NCBI GenBank assembly: GCA_032988165.1
Contig: JANTQF010000185.1
Location: 1 to 64,000, forward strand
DNA from: Emmonsiellopsis sp. PD_33
Taxonomy: Eukaryota; Ascomycota; Eurotiomycetes; Onygenales; Ajellomycetaceae
Length of the DNA stretch: 64,000 nt
Reading direction: 5' to 3'
Each line of letters opens with the position of its first letter. Positions within the stretch are counted from its first letter, which is position 1. The position numbers and the translations under genes are program-made. A model generated the notes under the pieces. The model was not told the origin of the DNA, did not search any database, and was given only the letters and a program-made list of their open reading frames with translations. Below, piece by piece: positions 23,859 to 35,092 of the stretch.

Positions 23859-24286
23859 GGTGGCTTTGGTTTCTGTTCTTGTTCGTGGTGGATATAGGTC
23901 GGTGCAGAGACAAAAATAGGGAAGGACTTGTAGTTAACAGAGAGCAATAATAATGGTATATCCGTCTAGTAGGCACGGAGCTAACTTATGACTTTCTCCC
24001 CTCCCCCGCGATCTAAGGTTTGATGTCATCTTCTGCTTCTAGACCCCCCTCACCAAGTTCGGAAACAAGACGCCGACGGCCACAATACTATCGAAGAAAG
24101 TATTTGCCCCGCCAAACGTGCCCCGCTGACGTACAGTGCCTGATTGATTCAGGCATGATGGTGCCATACATATGCTATATGTATATATAATTTGTTTTCT
24201 TCCCGTCGGATGCTGCGCCAATTGCCCCGAATCGAAATAATTCACCAAGACAACATTGAGCAAACACAAGCCCAAACTCTTCCAAG
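23859..24286. promoter_or_regulatory. Divergent promoter between dioxygenase and FAH-family genes
   Basis: 428 nt separate two divergent ATGs (23858 minus, 24287 plus), so the two meta-pathway genes may share control elements. A TATATGTATATATAA stretch lies at about 24175-24190. I see no clear TAGCCGA copy here. Confidence 0.55.
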
Positions 24287-25306
24287 ATGGTTCAATGGGA
24301 TAGTCTGATTCGCTTTCGAGCCACTGATGGCGTCGAATACTGGGCAGCAATTCCGCTGGAAAGCACGCCGGCAGCTGGCCTGTCGGTCCAAGGGTTTTCG
24401 AGCATAGAGGCACTGGAATCGGACGCTCCCAGCACTATTGTCACCGTGGAAAAGGTAGGCCACCGCGCAAGCAAAGAATATCTCCCCAAGGAGACTTGGA
24501 ACTTGGCTAACATCGCGTTCCAATGAGCAGCTGCTTGCTCCTGTACCGGTGACTGGCATCAATATCGTCTGCATCGGCCTGAATTATAGAAACCACGCCA
24601 ACGAGGCATCTGTAAGTTTCCAAGAACGATATATCCGGTAAATAGCTGACTGAATCTGCAGCTTCCCATCCCGACATGTCCGCCAGTATGGTACAAGGCG
24701 CCTCCAGCTCTCGCGGACCCCGAGAGTGACATCCCATTCCCAGTCCAAGCCCAGAAATCTTTCCCCGACTTCGAGGTACGTGATTAGATTAACCCTCCTT
24801 GCACTCGAGTTGATATTTACCTATGGCTCCAGGGCGAGCTCACCATCGTCCTCCGCAACACCATCAAATCCGTCTCAGTTTCAGAAGCTTCGTCGCATAT
24901 TCTAGGATATACGATTGGCAACGACCTTACAGCACGCTTCTTCCAGCGCGCATGCGGCGGACAGTATACCCATGCAAAGGGATTTGATAAATTCGCGCCT
25001 CTCGGCCCTCGACTCGTGCATCCCTCCGTGTTCACGCCCGCCGACTCCAACCGACGGATTACGACTAGAGTGAACGGGCGGGTGGTTCAGGATAGCCCAT
25101 TTGACTTCATCTTTCCGGTGGATGAGATCGTGAGCTTCATCTCGGAAGGCACCACGATTCCCGTAGGCACGGCAATCATGACGGGCACTCCCGCGGGCGT
25201 CGGATGGTTCCAGGATCCAAAATGCCCGTTGCAGGACGGAGACGTGGTGGAGGTAGAGGTAAAACCAATCGGGGTCCTGAAGAGTACAATTGTTTTCGAA
25301 AAATAG
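24287..25306 (+). CDS. Fumarylacetoacetate hydrolase (FAH) family protein
   Basis: Metal-dependent C-C hydrolase, hydratase, decarboxylase or isomerase superfamily; members act on ring-cleavage products. Exons 24287-24454, 24531-24611, 24662-24775 and 24833-25306 join in phase to 278 residues. Visible family blocks: IVCIGLNYRNHANEA, then WYKAPPAL, the acidic metal-binding pair across the third intron (FPDFEGELTIVLR), GYTIGNDLTARFFQ, KGFDKFAPLGPRLV, and the late IMTGTPAGVG. The family length is normal. Divergent from and adjacent to the extradiol dioxygenase, which suggests it processes the ring-opened dienoate or oxo-acid; which of the superfamily reactions it performs cannot be read from the sequence. 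Confidence 0.9.
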
Positions 25307-25853
25307 ATTTAGACAGTTATGACAAATAATGTATCAACCTTCAATGACTTTGATTGTTAGCAACCTGCAAGACAGAAATTCTGCTCAGGGCCTGTTTATT
25401 AAAAGCAAGTTAAATAAATAAGAGCAAATTGAATCCTTTGGTTAGCAACGATGCGTATTTGGGGCGAATTGATCCCAGATCAGCGCTGATTTGCCAGAGC
25501 GTATTCATCCTCCCAGAATTATTAACTAGAGTTTCATGAAGATCTATTACTTAGATAGGAAATTATGGCGATATCTAATCATAACCTCCTCAGACTTGTT
25601 TGAATCGCTATCCTCGAAAAATTGATCCTGCTTGGTCTAGTGGGACTCTTTAACGCCTTTGCTTCATGAACCTTACAAATCACAGTACATATTTACGTCA
25701 TTTTGCTTGTGGTTTATTATAAATCCAGAATAACTGCGAGCGTTGCAGGGCTTCCGAGAGAACTATATAGTAATAAATAGCCAGGGGACCCCCATGCCCT
25801 CAACCAAGGCATAACTTCCCCAGGAACCGCAATCTTCACCCAAAATCCGAACG
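25307..25853. other. Intergenic region before the NmrA-like gene
   Basis: 547 nt without a supportable gene. A/T-rich in the middle, presumably a terminator on the left and a promoter on the right. Confidence 0.6.
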
Positions 25854-26786
25854 ATGGCGTCTCCAAATCGCCCTGTTGTACTCGTGACGGGAGCAACTGG
25901 CCATCAGGGCAGTGCTGTGGCCCGCCATCTCCTGAGTGCCGGGGCCCAAGTCCACGCACTGGTCCGGGACCCCTCCTCCCAAGCCGCCGTCGCTCTCAAT
26001 GCCCTGGGGGCGCGCCTGTTCGCCGGCGATTTCGATAATATACAGTCTCTAAAAGCTGCGGCGGAGGGAGCCACTGTCGTGTTCCTCAACGTGTCGCCCG
26101 TCCACGGTGACACATCCCGAGATGTCCTCCATGCGAAGAACGTCATCGAAGCAGCCCGCGCCTCGGGAACTGTCAAGACGCTCGTCCTCTCCAGCGTGCT
26201 CATGGCGGGCAAGCACGAGACATTCCCCGGCTGGGGCCCGGACTACCCCATGGCCTGGTACTGGGAGAGCAAGGCCCAGATCGAAGATGTGGTGCGAAGC
26301 GCGAAGTTCGAGACCTGGACGATTATACGGCCTTCTTTTCTCATGAAAAACACCCTCCCGCCAACGGCTAATTTCTTCTTCCCCGAATTGTTCCAAAAAC
26401 ATACGCTCCTATCGGCTTTTGACCCGACGACAGCCATAACCCTCCTCGATGAAGAGGATGTCGGCAAGCTTGGGGCTGTGGTGATTTTAGAACCTGCAGC
26501 ATTCAACGGCCATGAGATCGACTTGGGTACTGAATCCCTCACCATAGCCGAGATTGCACGGGAAATGGGCGTTGCGAGCGGGAAAGATATTACTCTGCAA
26601 TTCCACTCTCCCGAAGAATCTGAACGCCTTGCTGTCGATAACGTGGTGGTTCAATCTCAGCGATGGGGCAACGATGTCGGATTTCCTGTTGATTTCAAGA
26701 AGCTGGAGCAGTACCCGGTTGAGCTGACGAAATTTGCTACGTACCTTGAAAAACACAAGGATGAAGTCAAAAAGGCTTTTAGTTGA
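25854..26786 (+). CDS. NmrA-like NAD(P)-binding Rossmann protein
   Basis: Atypical short-chain dehydrogenase family protein of 310 residues from one exon (ATG in a good context, GACGATGGCG). The N-terminus has the NmrA/isoflavone-reductase-type dinucleotide motif VLVTGATGHQGSAVARHLL, followed by an Arg for NADP preference (HALVRDPSS). A WYWESKAQIE segment lies where SDR proteins have YxxxK, but the catalytic Tyr is not in the usual setting, and RPSFLMKN is a typical NmrA-like block. It could be a redox sensor-type regulator, as NmrA is for GATA factors, or a true reductase of a pathway intermediate. Its place inside the cluster favours a metabolic or pathway-control role. Confidence 0.8.
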   Translation: MASPNRPVVLVTGATGHQGSAVARHLLSAGAQVHALVRDPSSQAAVALNALGARLFAGDFDNIQSLKAAAEGATVVFLNVSPVHGDTSRDVLHAKNVIEAARASGTVKTLVLSSVLMAGKHETFPGWGPDYPMAWYWESKAQIEDVVRSAKFETWTIIRPSFLMKNTLPPTANFFFPELFQKHTLLSAFDPTTAITLLDEEDVGKLGAVVILEPAAFNGHEIDLGTESLTIAEIAREMGVASGKDITLQFHSPEESERLAVDNVVVQSQRWGNDVGFPVDFKKLEQYPVELTKFATYLEKHKDEVKKAFS

Positions 26787-27065
26787 TATTCTGGAGAGCG
26801 GGCTACAGTTGCGAGATGCCATGTCTATAACATTGGTCTGCCAATGATGTGACGTAGTGTTTCACTGATGGGTGCCTGAAGACCCCCTTTTTCATGTTAA
26901 TCTACTGCGCTGTTCAACATACAAAGTGGGGGGATGTCATCTTCATGCATCCGATATTTACTTTGTCATATATATCAGAAATTTACTGCACTCTTCGCTA
27001 CAACATGGAACAAAACACGTCGTTAATTTAGAGGGAGAGAAGACAACTACTTGCAGCTAGAGCCC

Positions 27066-30000
27066 TCATTTCTCTACACTAAAAATTTTCTTTGTCTCCA
27101 TTCTCCAGCATTCAGTCCCCCAGTACCCAACCATCTTTGCGATGAGCGAGTGAGTGATCGGCTTTGCGGAATGTAAAGTGGGCGATATAGAGCATGCAAG
27201 GTCAGTGCACAGGTATATTTCCCCGTCCTTGTCGTCTTTGCAGTATTTTGCCTCGAAGAAACTGAGCAACTTGATCGGAGGATTGGCCACAGGATCCATA
27301 TTTGTTCGTAACCGTTCCACCCACTCCTTCGGGGGAACGGTTTCAAACTCCAATCCTGCGGCGCGGAGGCCCGGAAGGAAATCAGAACGCCAGTCGAGTA
27401 TTGTCGGGTGGGCAAGATGGAAAAGACCCGATAAACCAACCTCATTCCTCCTGTCCTGCAGGAAGACCAAGTCCACAATGGACCCGGCAGCAGTATCAAC
27501 AGGTAACCAGCTAAGTTGTTCGTCCAACTCCGGCAGTGCACCGACTGTGACCGCACTTTGAACGATCAACGGAAACGCCTCCTGATGATTCCATATCCCG
27601 TGCTCGCTATCGCCTACTATTTGTCCGAGACGAAGGACGCTGCAGACCATTCCGAGGCTGGCGGCACGAGAACAGATAAGTTCGGCTACCAGCTTTGATT
27701 GTCCGTACCCCGATGATCGAGTGTTGGAAAATGACTCCATCACTGCGGCATCGGGAATTTTTTCAGGAATGCTGGCAGGCGCGGGGGTATTGATGATGGT
27801 GGCGATTGAGGATGCAAAATAGAACCGAGCTGGTCTCCGGGACCTTGCAGAGAGACAGAATTGAATAAGATTGTGAGTACCTTTGGCTCGCCGTCAGCTT
27901 CAGATATTTAATCAATCAGTTAAGAAAAATGTGAAACTGACCAATAATATGACTCTCGAAACTTGATAACCCAAGATTGAAATTTACCGCCCACGCAAGA
28001 TGGACAACGGTGTCCACCTCCGCTAATAAACGGTCATATATACCTTTCTGAAGCCCTAGGTATTCTTCACTGAAACTAGAGGGTAAGGCTGAAATTTTGC
28101 TCAGTTCAGAAGGCGAAAGGGAACTGTACAACTTGCGTTGCTTCAACGATTCAATCACACGTACGCGCGCATGGTCCGTCGATAATCCTCGAACGAGACA
28201 GCAAACATTGCGCACATCTGGACGTCTGACCAACTGCGAAACGAGATGTGCTCCCAAAGATCCTGTAGCGCCGGTGACAACAATAACTCCCTGTCCAGGC
28301 CGCCTTTCTATCCCATCATTAACAGCTACATGAGGCGCGAAGCTGCTATACTCCTCCACTAAACCCCTCATCGTTTCACTACTTGCAAGTGTTTCGTCCA
28401 CGCCAATATCGCTCTTTGAGCCTAACGATCCCAGATAGTCCACCAATGCGGCGATGCTTGGACGCTCAAACACGATGTTCTGTCCTACGGTGCAACCATG
28501 TGTGGCAATGTGCCTAACAATCTGACCCCTGGCTCGCAGAGCTTGCAAGGAATCGAGTCCTAGCGCGAATAGATCCGAATTGTTCTGCAGTTTATGCCCT
28601 GCGTCGACAACATCAAGTAATTTCGCGAATGTTTTGTGCAAAAACGCCTCGAGCTCGGGGCGGGTCATAGTTCGTGCGTCGTTGGAAGCACTTGCGGCAT
28701 CGTCGTAGACTTGCTCTATTACGTCGCTGAACTGGTCGTAAAATGCTGCTCGGATAATGGTCCCTTTGTCCGTTCTGGGATACGCCGTGTCAAAAGGCAG
28801 AATTCGAATCATGTTCCGATCTATATGTGCAAACGATGGGTGGAGCGCATTGGCGCTTGCAACCACTTCTTCGATGTTGTCTAAGATCTCATCTGCCTTG
28901 AGATTCTGAGCGCACTCAGACGCAATGACGAGCATACCGAGCATCGGTTTGCCAGAGCCAAATACCACTGCATCAGTAACATACGGGTTTGTGCGAACAG
29001 ACTGCTCCATCTGGAGTGGAATCGCCTTTTCGCCGTTCAGCATCACAAGGGTATCGTCCAATCTGCCGACAAGTTTCCAGAGGCCAGGTCTCGACGGATG
29101 TTTCTTAAACAGATCCTTGGTAGCATACGAGCCATCAGGTCTATTTTCAGCAACCTTGGGAGGCCAGCCATCCAAGACGACAAGCTCATAGAGACCGGTA
29201 GAATCCTGTTCCTCAAATCGAAGGAAAGGCTCCGCTCTTGGTGTTACGCGCAGGTAATTCCAATCGTTGTCGTCTGGTGGGCGGACAGAAGTCATCAGTT
29301 GACCGCATTCCGTGCTGGATCATGCGGTGACGGGTCAGCGAAATAAAATTAAAAAGGATGAAGAAATGACGAGACGGCGAGCGGACTATTTGCACATACC
29401 ATCCAAAGTGGCACGCGAGTCTCACTCCTTGACGAACCAACTGGTCTCCTAAAGCTTCTGGACATGATGAGCCCCCAAAAGTGACAAGCTTCATCCGACT
29501 TAGTTGCTCTATTCCATCCGGCGCCTCGGCCATCAATTTGAGTGCGTATGGCACTCCAGAAAATAGCTCGAAATTGTACTTTTTGAAGATATCTACGAGA
29601 CGCGGCCCCGTTAACGGCAAGGAAGCGCTATACAGGTACACTTCCTTCTTTGACGCTATCCCCCGAAACACACTACTAATACCGTGACTATGGAAAAGCG
29701 GTAGAGTGATGAAAGCGTCCATATTAAAATTATCGGACGAATTGCGCAGGATGGCGGAGTGGGTTTGCGAGACAGGTTTCGGGGGGCCCGTCGAGCCGCT
29801 GGAATGAATTATCCAACACGCATTATTCGTTTCAATATCCGGATTCAAATTCTGATCCAGAAACCTTTCGTCGACTTGATCTGGTGGTACCTTCCCGTTG
29901 GAATAAATACTTGAGTCTGCAATTATGTGCGATTTCACACCCCCGGATACCTGGCTCGCGATATTTGAGATCCGTTCAAGAAAGGCCCTGCCCACAACCA

Positions 30001-30379
30001 CATTAGAGCAACAGGTTCTATTGAGCAGGCTCACAAAGTCGGAGTCCGAAAGCCTCGTTGACATGAACAGGACTGTGAAACCAATCTTACTCAACGCCAG
30101 CGTTGAGATGAGATAGTCGATGGTCGGTGGTGCCAGGAGAGCCACAACTCTTGCTGGATCCGACGATTTTCTTCTTGGGGCGATGAGAGAGGCATAGTGT
30201 TTGGCAACGCGACTGGAATAAATAGCGAGATCTTTGGAGGTATAATGGACAAAAACATTGGCGACGTTGTCTTCAGGGTAGGCGATGAGCGGAAGGTCAG
30301 GGTCGTGTATGGCGCGCTGCTGGATGAGCTCGTATACTGTTCGAGGAACGTCGTTTGTTGCAACAGTAGTTCCGTTCAT
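27066..30379 (-). CDS. NRPS-like adenylation-carrier-reductase (carboxylic acid reductase-like)
   Basis: Single-module A-T-R enzyme of 1055 residues that should activate a carboxylic acid as its AMP ester, load it on a phosphopantetheine arm and release it by NAD(P)H reduction to an aldehyde or alcohol. Exons 29400-30379, 27942-29314 and 27066-27880, all in phase. Adenylation motifs: WIIHSSGSTGPPKPVSQTH (A3), TFGGSSCPEALGD (A4), TECGQL across the first intron (A5), and KLVGRLDD...NGEK (A8). The carrier site is LFALGLDSLQALR with Ser near residue 582. The thioester-reductase domain starts at VTGATGSLGAHL (about 672) and has YGQSK as the likely catalytic Tyr/Lys. No condensation domain. It shares a 605-nt divergent promoter with the flavin monooxygenase. 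The substrate is probably an aryl or short-chain acid; not determinable here. Confidence 0.92.
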
Positions 30380-30984
30380 TTTGCGTAATATGGTTGATGA
30401 ACCATTGAATTGAATAAATCAAGGGAGGTTGACTAAGTTTTGCACAGGCTCTGTGATAAGCAACCTTGGAGCTCAGCGCTATGCAGGGGGTATCTCCCCC
30501 CCCCAAAATGTTAACCGCTTAAAAAACGGCTATCTATTGGCCGCGATGTCATCCCGGGAAGCAGAAATCCCAGAAAGGGTTCAGGCTAAAAAAAACTGAC
30601 ATTCCGTGTCAACTTTTGTCGGGAAAAAGAGTTCGTGAATCGCAGTGTTAGTTTCGGATCCAAGATCCCGAAGCGAATGGAGGCCAGAATCATACGGGGG
30701 AAAATGCACTACAGCCCCACGAGCAACAAGTTCCCCGCATCAGAGCCATGGAAGATGATCTCACTATTAGGATACTCGTGGGGTTCACCACCTCCAGACG
30801 TTCATACAACTCAGGGATGGCGGTCTTGTCGGCTTCATGCGTCCGGCCACGGCACCTCAGAGGATATGCTAACTAACACAACTTCAGATCTTATAATGAT
30901 TTTGAGTCCTCGTAGTTTTCAATGGGCTGGCTAATTGTCAAATCCGGGGAATAGTTAAGAGCCAATCCCAGAGAATCACTCACC
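30380..30984. promoter_or_regulatory. Divergent promoter, NRPS-like / flavin monooxygenase
   Basis: 605 nt between two divergent ATGs. ACGGCTA at 30526-30532 is the reverse complement of TAGCCGT, close to the TAGCCGA element upstream of the regulator. A CCGGGA near-palindrome lies at about 30553-30560. No gene is supported here. Confidence 0.5.
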
Positions 30985-33040
30985 ATGGGGTCCATCGCCA
31001 ATCCAGAGACATATGTCGTCAAGGGCGACTATATCCACCAACCGAAACCAATCAAAATAATTGTCATCGGCGCGGGCATTTCAGGCATAGCTTTTGCATA
31101 CAAAGCAAAAACATTGGAAAACGTCGAATACACAATATACGAAAAGAACGCAGAGGTTGGCGGTACCTGGCTGGAGTCGCGATATCCCGGCTGTTCCTGC
31201 GATATCCCTGCGCACTCCTACAGCTACCCCTGGGTTGGAAACCCGGAATGGTCGAAAGTGTGAGTCGAAACACATCCTTTGTTGGACGGTAGATCTATGC
31301 TAATCCTGGATGAAAGATATGCCGGCGCAGAGGAACTATGGAACTTTTACCGTGATAGAGCCGAAGAATACGGAGTCTATGAGCGCGCGAAATTCGAGCA
31401 TCAGGTTGCGGGAGCCACATGGAACGAGGATTCTGGGAAATGGACGGTAAAGGTTGAAAACCTCAAGACCGGAGAGATGGTGGAAGACTCGGCAGATGTT
31501 GTTATCAACTGCGCTGGAGTGCTAAAGTAAGAGAATCCATCCCTGAAGGGGACCTATATCCAATTTTACTGACTGGATGAACAGCAAATGGAAGTGGCCT
31601 GATATTCCTGGACTTCATTCTTTTGAAGGAACGCTCGTGCATACTGCTCGCTATCCTCAAGATCTTGACTTGAAAGGAAAAACTGTCGCTGTAATTGGCG
31701 CAGGCTCTTCAGCGATTCAAGTTGTCCCTACCATCCAACCCGGTGAGATTTCTTCTTTCTATTGATCAGCCTGATCGGTCGGCTAACACATATCTACCAG
31801 TTGTCAAATCTCTCATCAGCTTTAACCGGTCACCAACTTGGATTGCACCACAGTTTGCTGGCCATCTGGCAACAGATGGACGAAATACGACATATGCGGA
31901 GGAGCAGAAGGAAAAATTCCGAAAAGATCGCCAATCCCTAGTCGAATATCGCAAGGAAATTGATCAAGCGATCAATTCCAGATTTCCTAACTTTTACAAA
32001 GGATCAGAGGAGCAGAAGATGTCCAGAGGAATTGTCGAGAAGGGGATGAGGGAGAGACTTGCGAAGATGGACCCCGAACTTCGAGAGATGTTGATTCCAG
32101 ATTTCGACGTGGGATGTAGACGGTAAGTCCATCAAGGCAGATGGGGATATAGGGCTATATATATGCTTAAGTTGCTGACTCCTTGACGTTTATAGTGTCA
32201 CTCCTGGCGACGGCTACCTCGAAGCACTACAGGAAGACAATGTTCAAGTAGTTAGAACCCGGATTGACGAGATCACGAAAGAGGGCGTCGTCACTGCTGA
32301 TGGCAAAGTCTATCAAGTCGATGTTATCATCACAGCCACAGGCTACGATACATCTTACGTCCCCGCATTCCCCCTTACCGGCCGGAACGGCGTTGATCTA
32401 GGGAAGCGCTGGGCGCAGACTGGCGCAGAAGCATATCTGACCTGCGCGGTCCCTGACATGCCCAACTATTTCAGTAAGCAACAGCTCAAATCCACTATCA
32501 ACTTTCCCCCTAAATAAAACCAGCGCAAGTTCTGACAATAAGCCCTCGTCTAACAGTGGTCGTCGGCCCCAACACGCCCATCTCCAACGGCTCCCTAATG
32601 CCAGCCATCGAGGCCCAGCTAGAATTTGCATTGAGCTTCGCGAAGAAAATCCAATGCGAGGGTGTAAAGTCTGTCGTGGTTAGCCACGAAGCAAACACCC
32701 AATTCAACGATCACAAAGACGCAGTCATGGAACTCTTGACGTTTTCTGGAAATTGTAACAGCTGGTAAGCTTTCACTTAATTAAATCCTTGCACCCAAAA
32801 AGGAAAATCGATGACTTCTAACATTACGTTTTCAACAGGTACAAAGGCGGCACGTCTAATGGACGGATTACGGGACCGTGGCCGGGATCGCTAAACCATT
32901 TCTTGGAGAGCGTTAGGCAGCCTCGTCTGCAGGATTTCGAGTTCAGGTATGAGGAGGCGAATAGGTTTGCGTATCTTGGTCGTGGGCTGTCGTTGAAGGA
33001 TATTAAGAAGGAGTCGCTGGCTTGGTATATTCGGGGCTAA
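30985..33040 (+). CDS. Class B flavin monooxygenase, Baeyer-Villiger type
   Basis: FAD/NADPH monooxygenase of 550 residues expected to insert oxygen next to a carbonyl. Seven exons: 30985-31259, 31317-31526, 31585-31742, 31801-32122, 32196-32473, 32557-32764, 32839-33040; every junction restores frame and conserved text. First Rossmann motif VIGAGISG at 28-34, second VIGAGSSAIQ just after the fingerprint. The fingerprint is F175-x-G177-x3-H181-x3-Y185-P186, where canonical BVMOs have W and FMO/N-hydroxylases have Y or F followed by K/R. Family blocks GGTWLESRYPGC, the ATG-type motif TATGYDTSY and the late WPGSLNHFL support the BVMO side. It pairs with the NRPS-like gene across a shared promoter. 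Ester formation from an aryl ketone or aldehyde would fit the aromatic pathway but is inference. Confidence 0.9.
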
Positions 33041-33421
33041 GCCTGGTGGTTATAGTAAACTATCTGATGGGAATTATTATATCCAACTCTCTGTGTATAT
33101 AGTTGTTGGCAACCAACGTGCGTAGCAGATCTTTAGGCGCTGAGTATTTGAGTGAACTCTTCGACCACCCAGCAACATCATTGCACACTAATATGGCTCG
33201 TCAAGCCCTCGCACCTAGCAGAAGATGCAAAATAACAAAGTAACAAGGTATCATATATTCAAAACTTTCCATTGGGTAAAATGTACAAACATGCGCTCAC
33301 TCTACCACCCCTGCCGCCCCCCCATGCATGGTAAAAGAAGGTAGCCAACCAGGGTAGTGTATTGATTCGATGGAGAAATACAAAATCCTCAAAATCCCCC
33401 TCTCTCGTCGAGTTAGCTCTT
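33041..33421. other. Convergent 3' region
   Basis: Tail-to-tail spacer between the flavin monooxygenase and the acyl-CoA dehydrogenase. No gene or clear signal beyond A/T-rich stretches suitable for 3' processing on both strands. Confidence 0.6.
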
Positions 33422-35092
33422 TCAAATCTTCGACTGCCCAAGCTTCGCACTCTGCGCCTTGAAGACCTTTACCAACTGCCGCACTGACAGATCGAGCAGG
33501 ACGTCCTCAGATCCACCGGGGATCCGCGCACCGGGTACATCGCGCAATATCCCTAAAACGATCGATCAGCCTGACTCAAATATAGGGGGGGGATGAGGCA
33601 CAGCCAGGACGGAAGGGAGCAAACAGAAAAAAACTTACGCTCAGCAATCTCCCCCTGACCAGTCTTGGTCAATCCATTACCACCAAACAGCAGCACGGCA
33701 ACCTGCGCACACTCATTAAGCACCATTCCAGCCTTCGCCTTCGCCAAGGCAGTCAATCCTCCGAGTCTGAAATCCCCTTCCTCCTTGGACAGATTCTTCA
33801 GCTGGTAAATAAACTGCTCGATCCACGCCCACATGGTCTCCAGCTCGGCACCGGCCTTGGCTAACCGATGCCTGACCACAGGCTGGTCCATCAGCGTCTT
33901 TCCGAACGCCTCACGCTTAAGACAATACTCGAATGCGGCAGAAAGGGCAACGCGCGCCTGGCGCGTGACGCCGACGGCGATGGTGAGACGCTCGTGGTTG
34001 AAATTGGTCATGATGTATTTCATGCCCATGCCTTCCTTGCCGATGAGGTTCTCGACGGGTACCTTGACGTCGTCGAGCTCAATGAAGGTGGTGCCGCTAC
34101 AGGCTTGGCCGGCAACGGAGAATCGGCGCATTTCGACGCCGGGGTAGTTCTTTAGGGGTACGACGACGAGAGAGAGTCCACCAGGGCCAGGGCCGCCAGT
34201 TCGGACGGCCATGGTGGTGTAGTCGGCCCAGATGCCGTTGGTGATCCTAAATTGTGTTAGTTCCTAGCGTGATGGAAGATAATTGAGGCCTGTCGTTAAA
34301 GGGTTGGGTTTCTTTGTCGCGGCGTCGATGCGGAAGGGTGTATGCATACCATTTCTTAGTGCCGTTAATGATATAGTGCTTTCCGTCAGCACTCTTGGTA
34401 GCTGTCGTAGTGATATTTGCGACGTCACTTCCGGCATCAGGTTCGGTGATGGCAATACACGTTCGCTTCTTGCATGTCAAGAGGTCGGGGAGGAATCGTT
34501 CTTGGAGCTGGGGGCTGCCGAATTTGATGATGGGTGGAACTCCGAAGGCCATACCGGCCGTGAGGGAGCTGGGAGGACCGCTTAATCCTGATCGGTTCAT
34601 CTATAAAATTTAATATTAGCAAATTGTGCCAGCACGCATCCATGATATTGGTCTGGTTCTGGTGGCTGATAAATTTCAATTGGGGCTCAAGTCAGGAGAG
34701 ACATCATGCGTATGTCATGCAGACAAAACCACCCAAAAATAACACAACAATAAACCAACCTCGTCAATATAAATCCCAGTATGTGTAAGATCCCAGTCCT
34801 CAACCTTCACGCCCAGAATATCATTGATACCGAGCTTCTTCAACCAGGCAACTGGCAGAGGCGCAGGCAGATTGGGTACGATCATATTGTCCTTTGCGAA
34901 CTCAGCAAAAACATGCTCGGGGACAGTCCCTTCCCGCTCCCACTCGAAGGCCTTGGAGTTCAGATGCTCCCACAGGTAAGCCCGGCATGCTTTCTGGAAT
35001 TTGCGGTGGCTTTCAGTGTAGAACGGGGAGGGGAGCCCGGTGAGATACGGGGGCTCCGAGAAGGGGACGGGGTTCGGCGAGTTGGTAGCCAT
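33422..35092 (-). CDS. Acyl-CoA dehydrogenase family protein
   Basis: FAD enzyme of 440 residues expected to introduce an alpha-beta double bond in an acyl-CoA. Exons 34760-35092, 34350-34600, 33639-34246 and 33422-33552 join in phase. Domain order is normal: N-terminal helices (FYTESHRKFQKACRAYLWEH), the middle FAD block CIAITEPDAGSD, TNGIWADYTTMAVR, then the C-terminal helical domain NFNHERLTIAVGVTRQAR...REAFGKTLMDQPVVRHRLA and FGGNGLTKTGQG. The last exon carries ARIPGGSEDVLLDL with the Glu expected as catalytic base. No PTS1 tripeptide at the end (QSKI) and no evident mitochondrial presequence. TCGGCT (AGCCGA reversed) occurs upstream at 35261-35266. Cluster position suggests it acts on a CoA ester from the side chain or ring-opened product. 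Confidence 0.9.
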
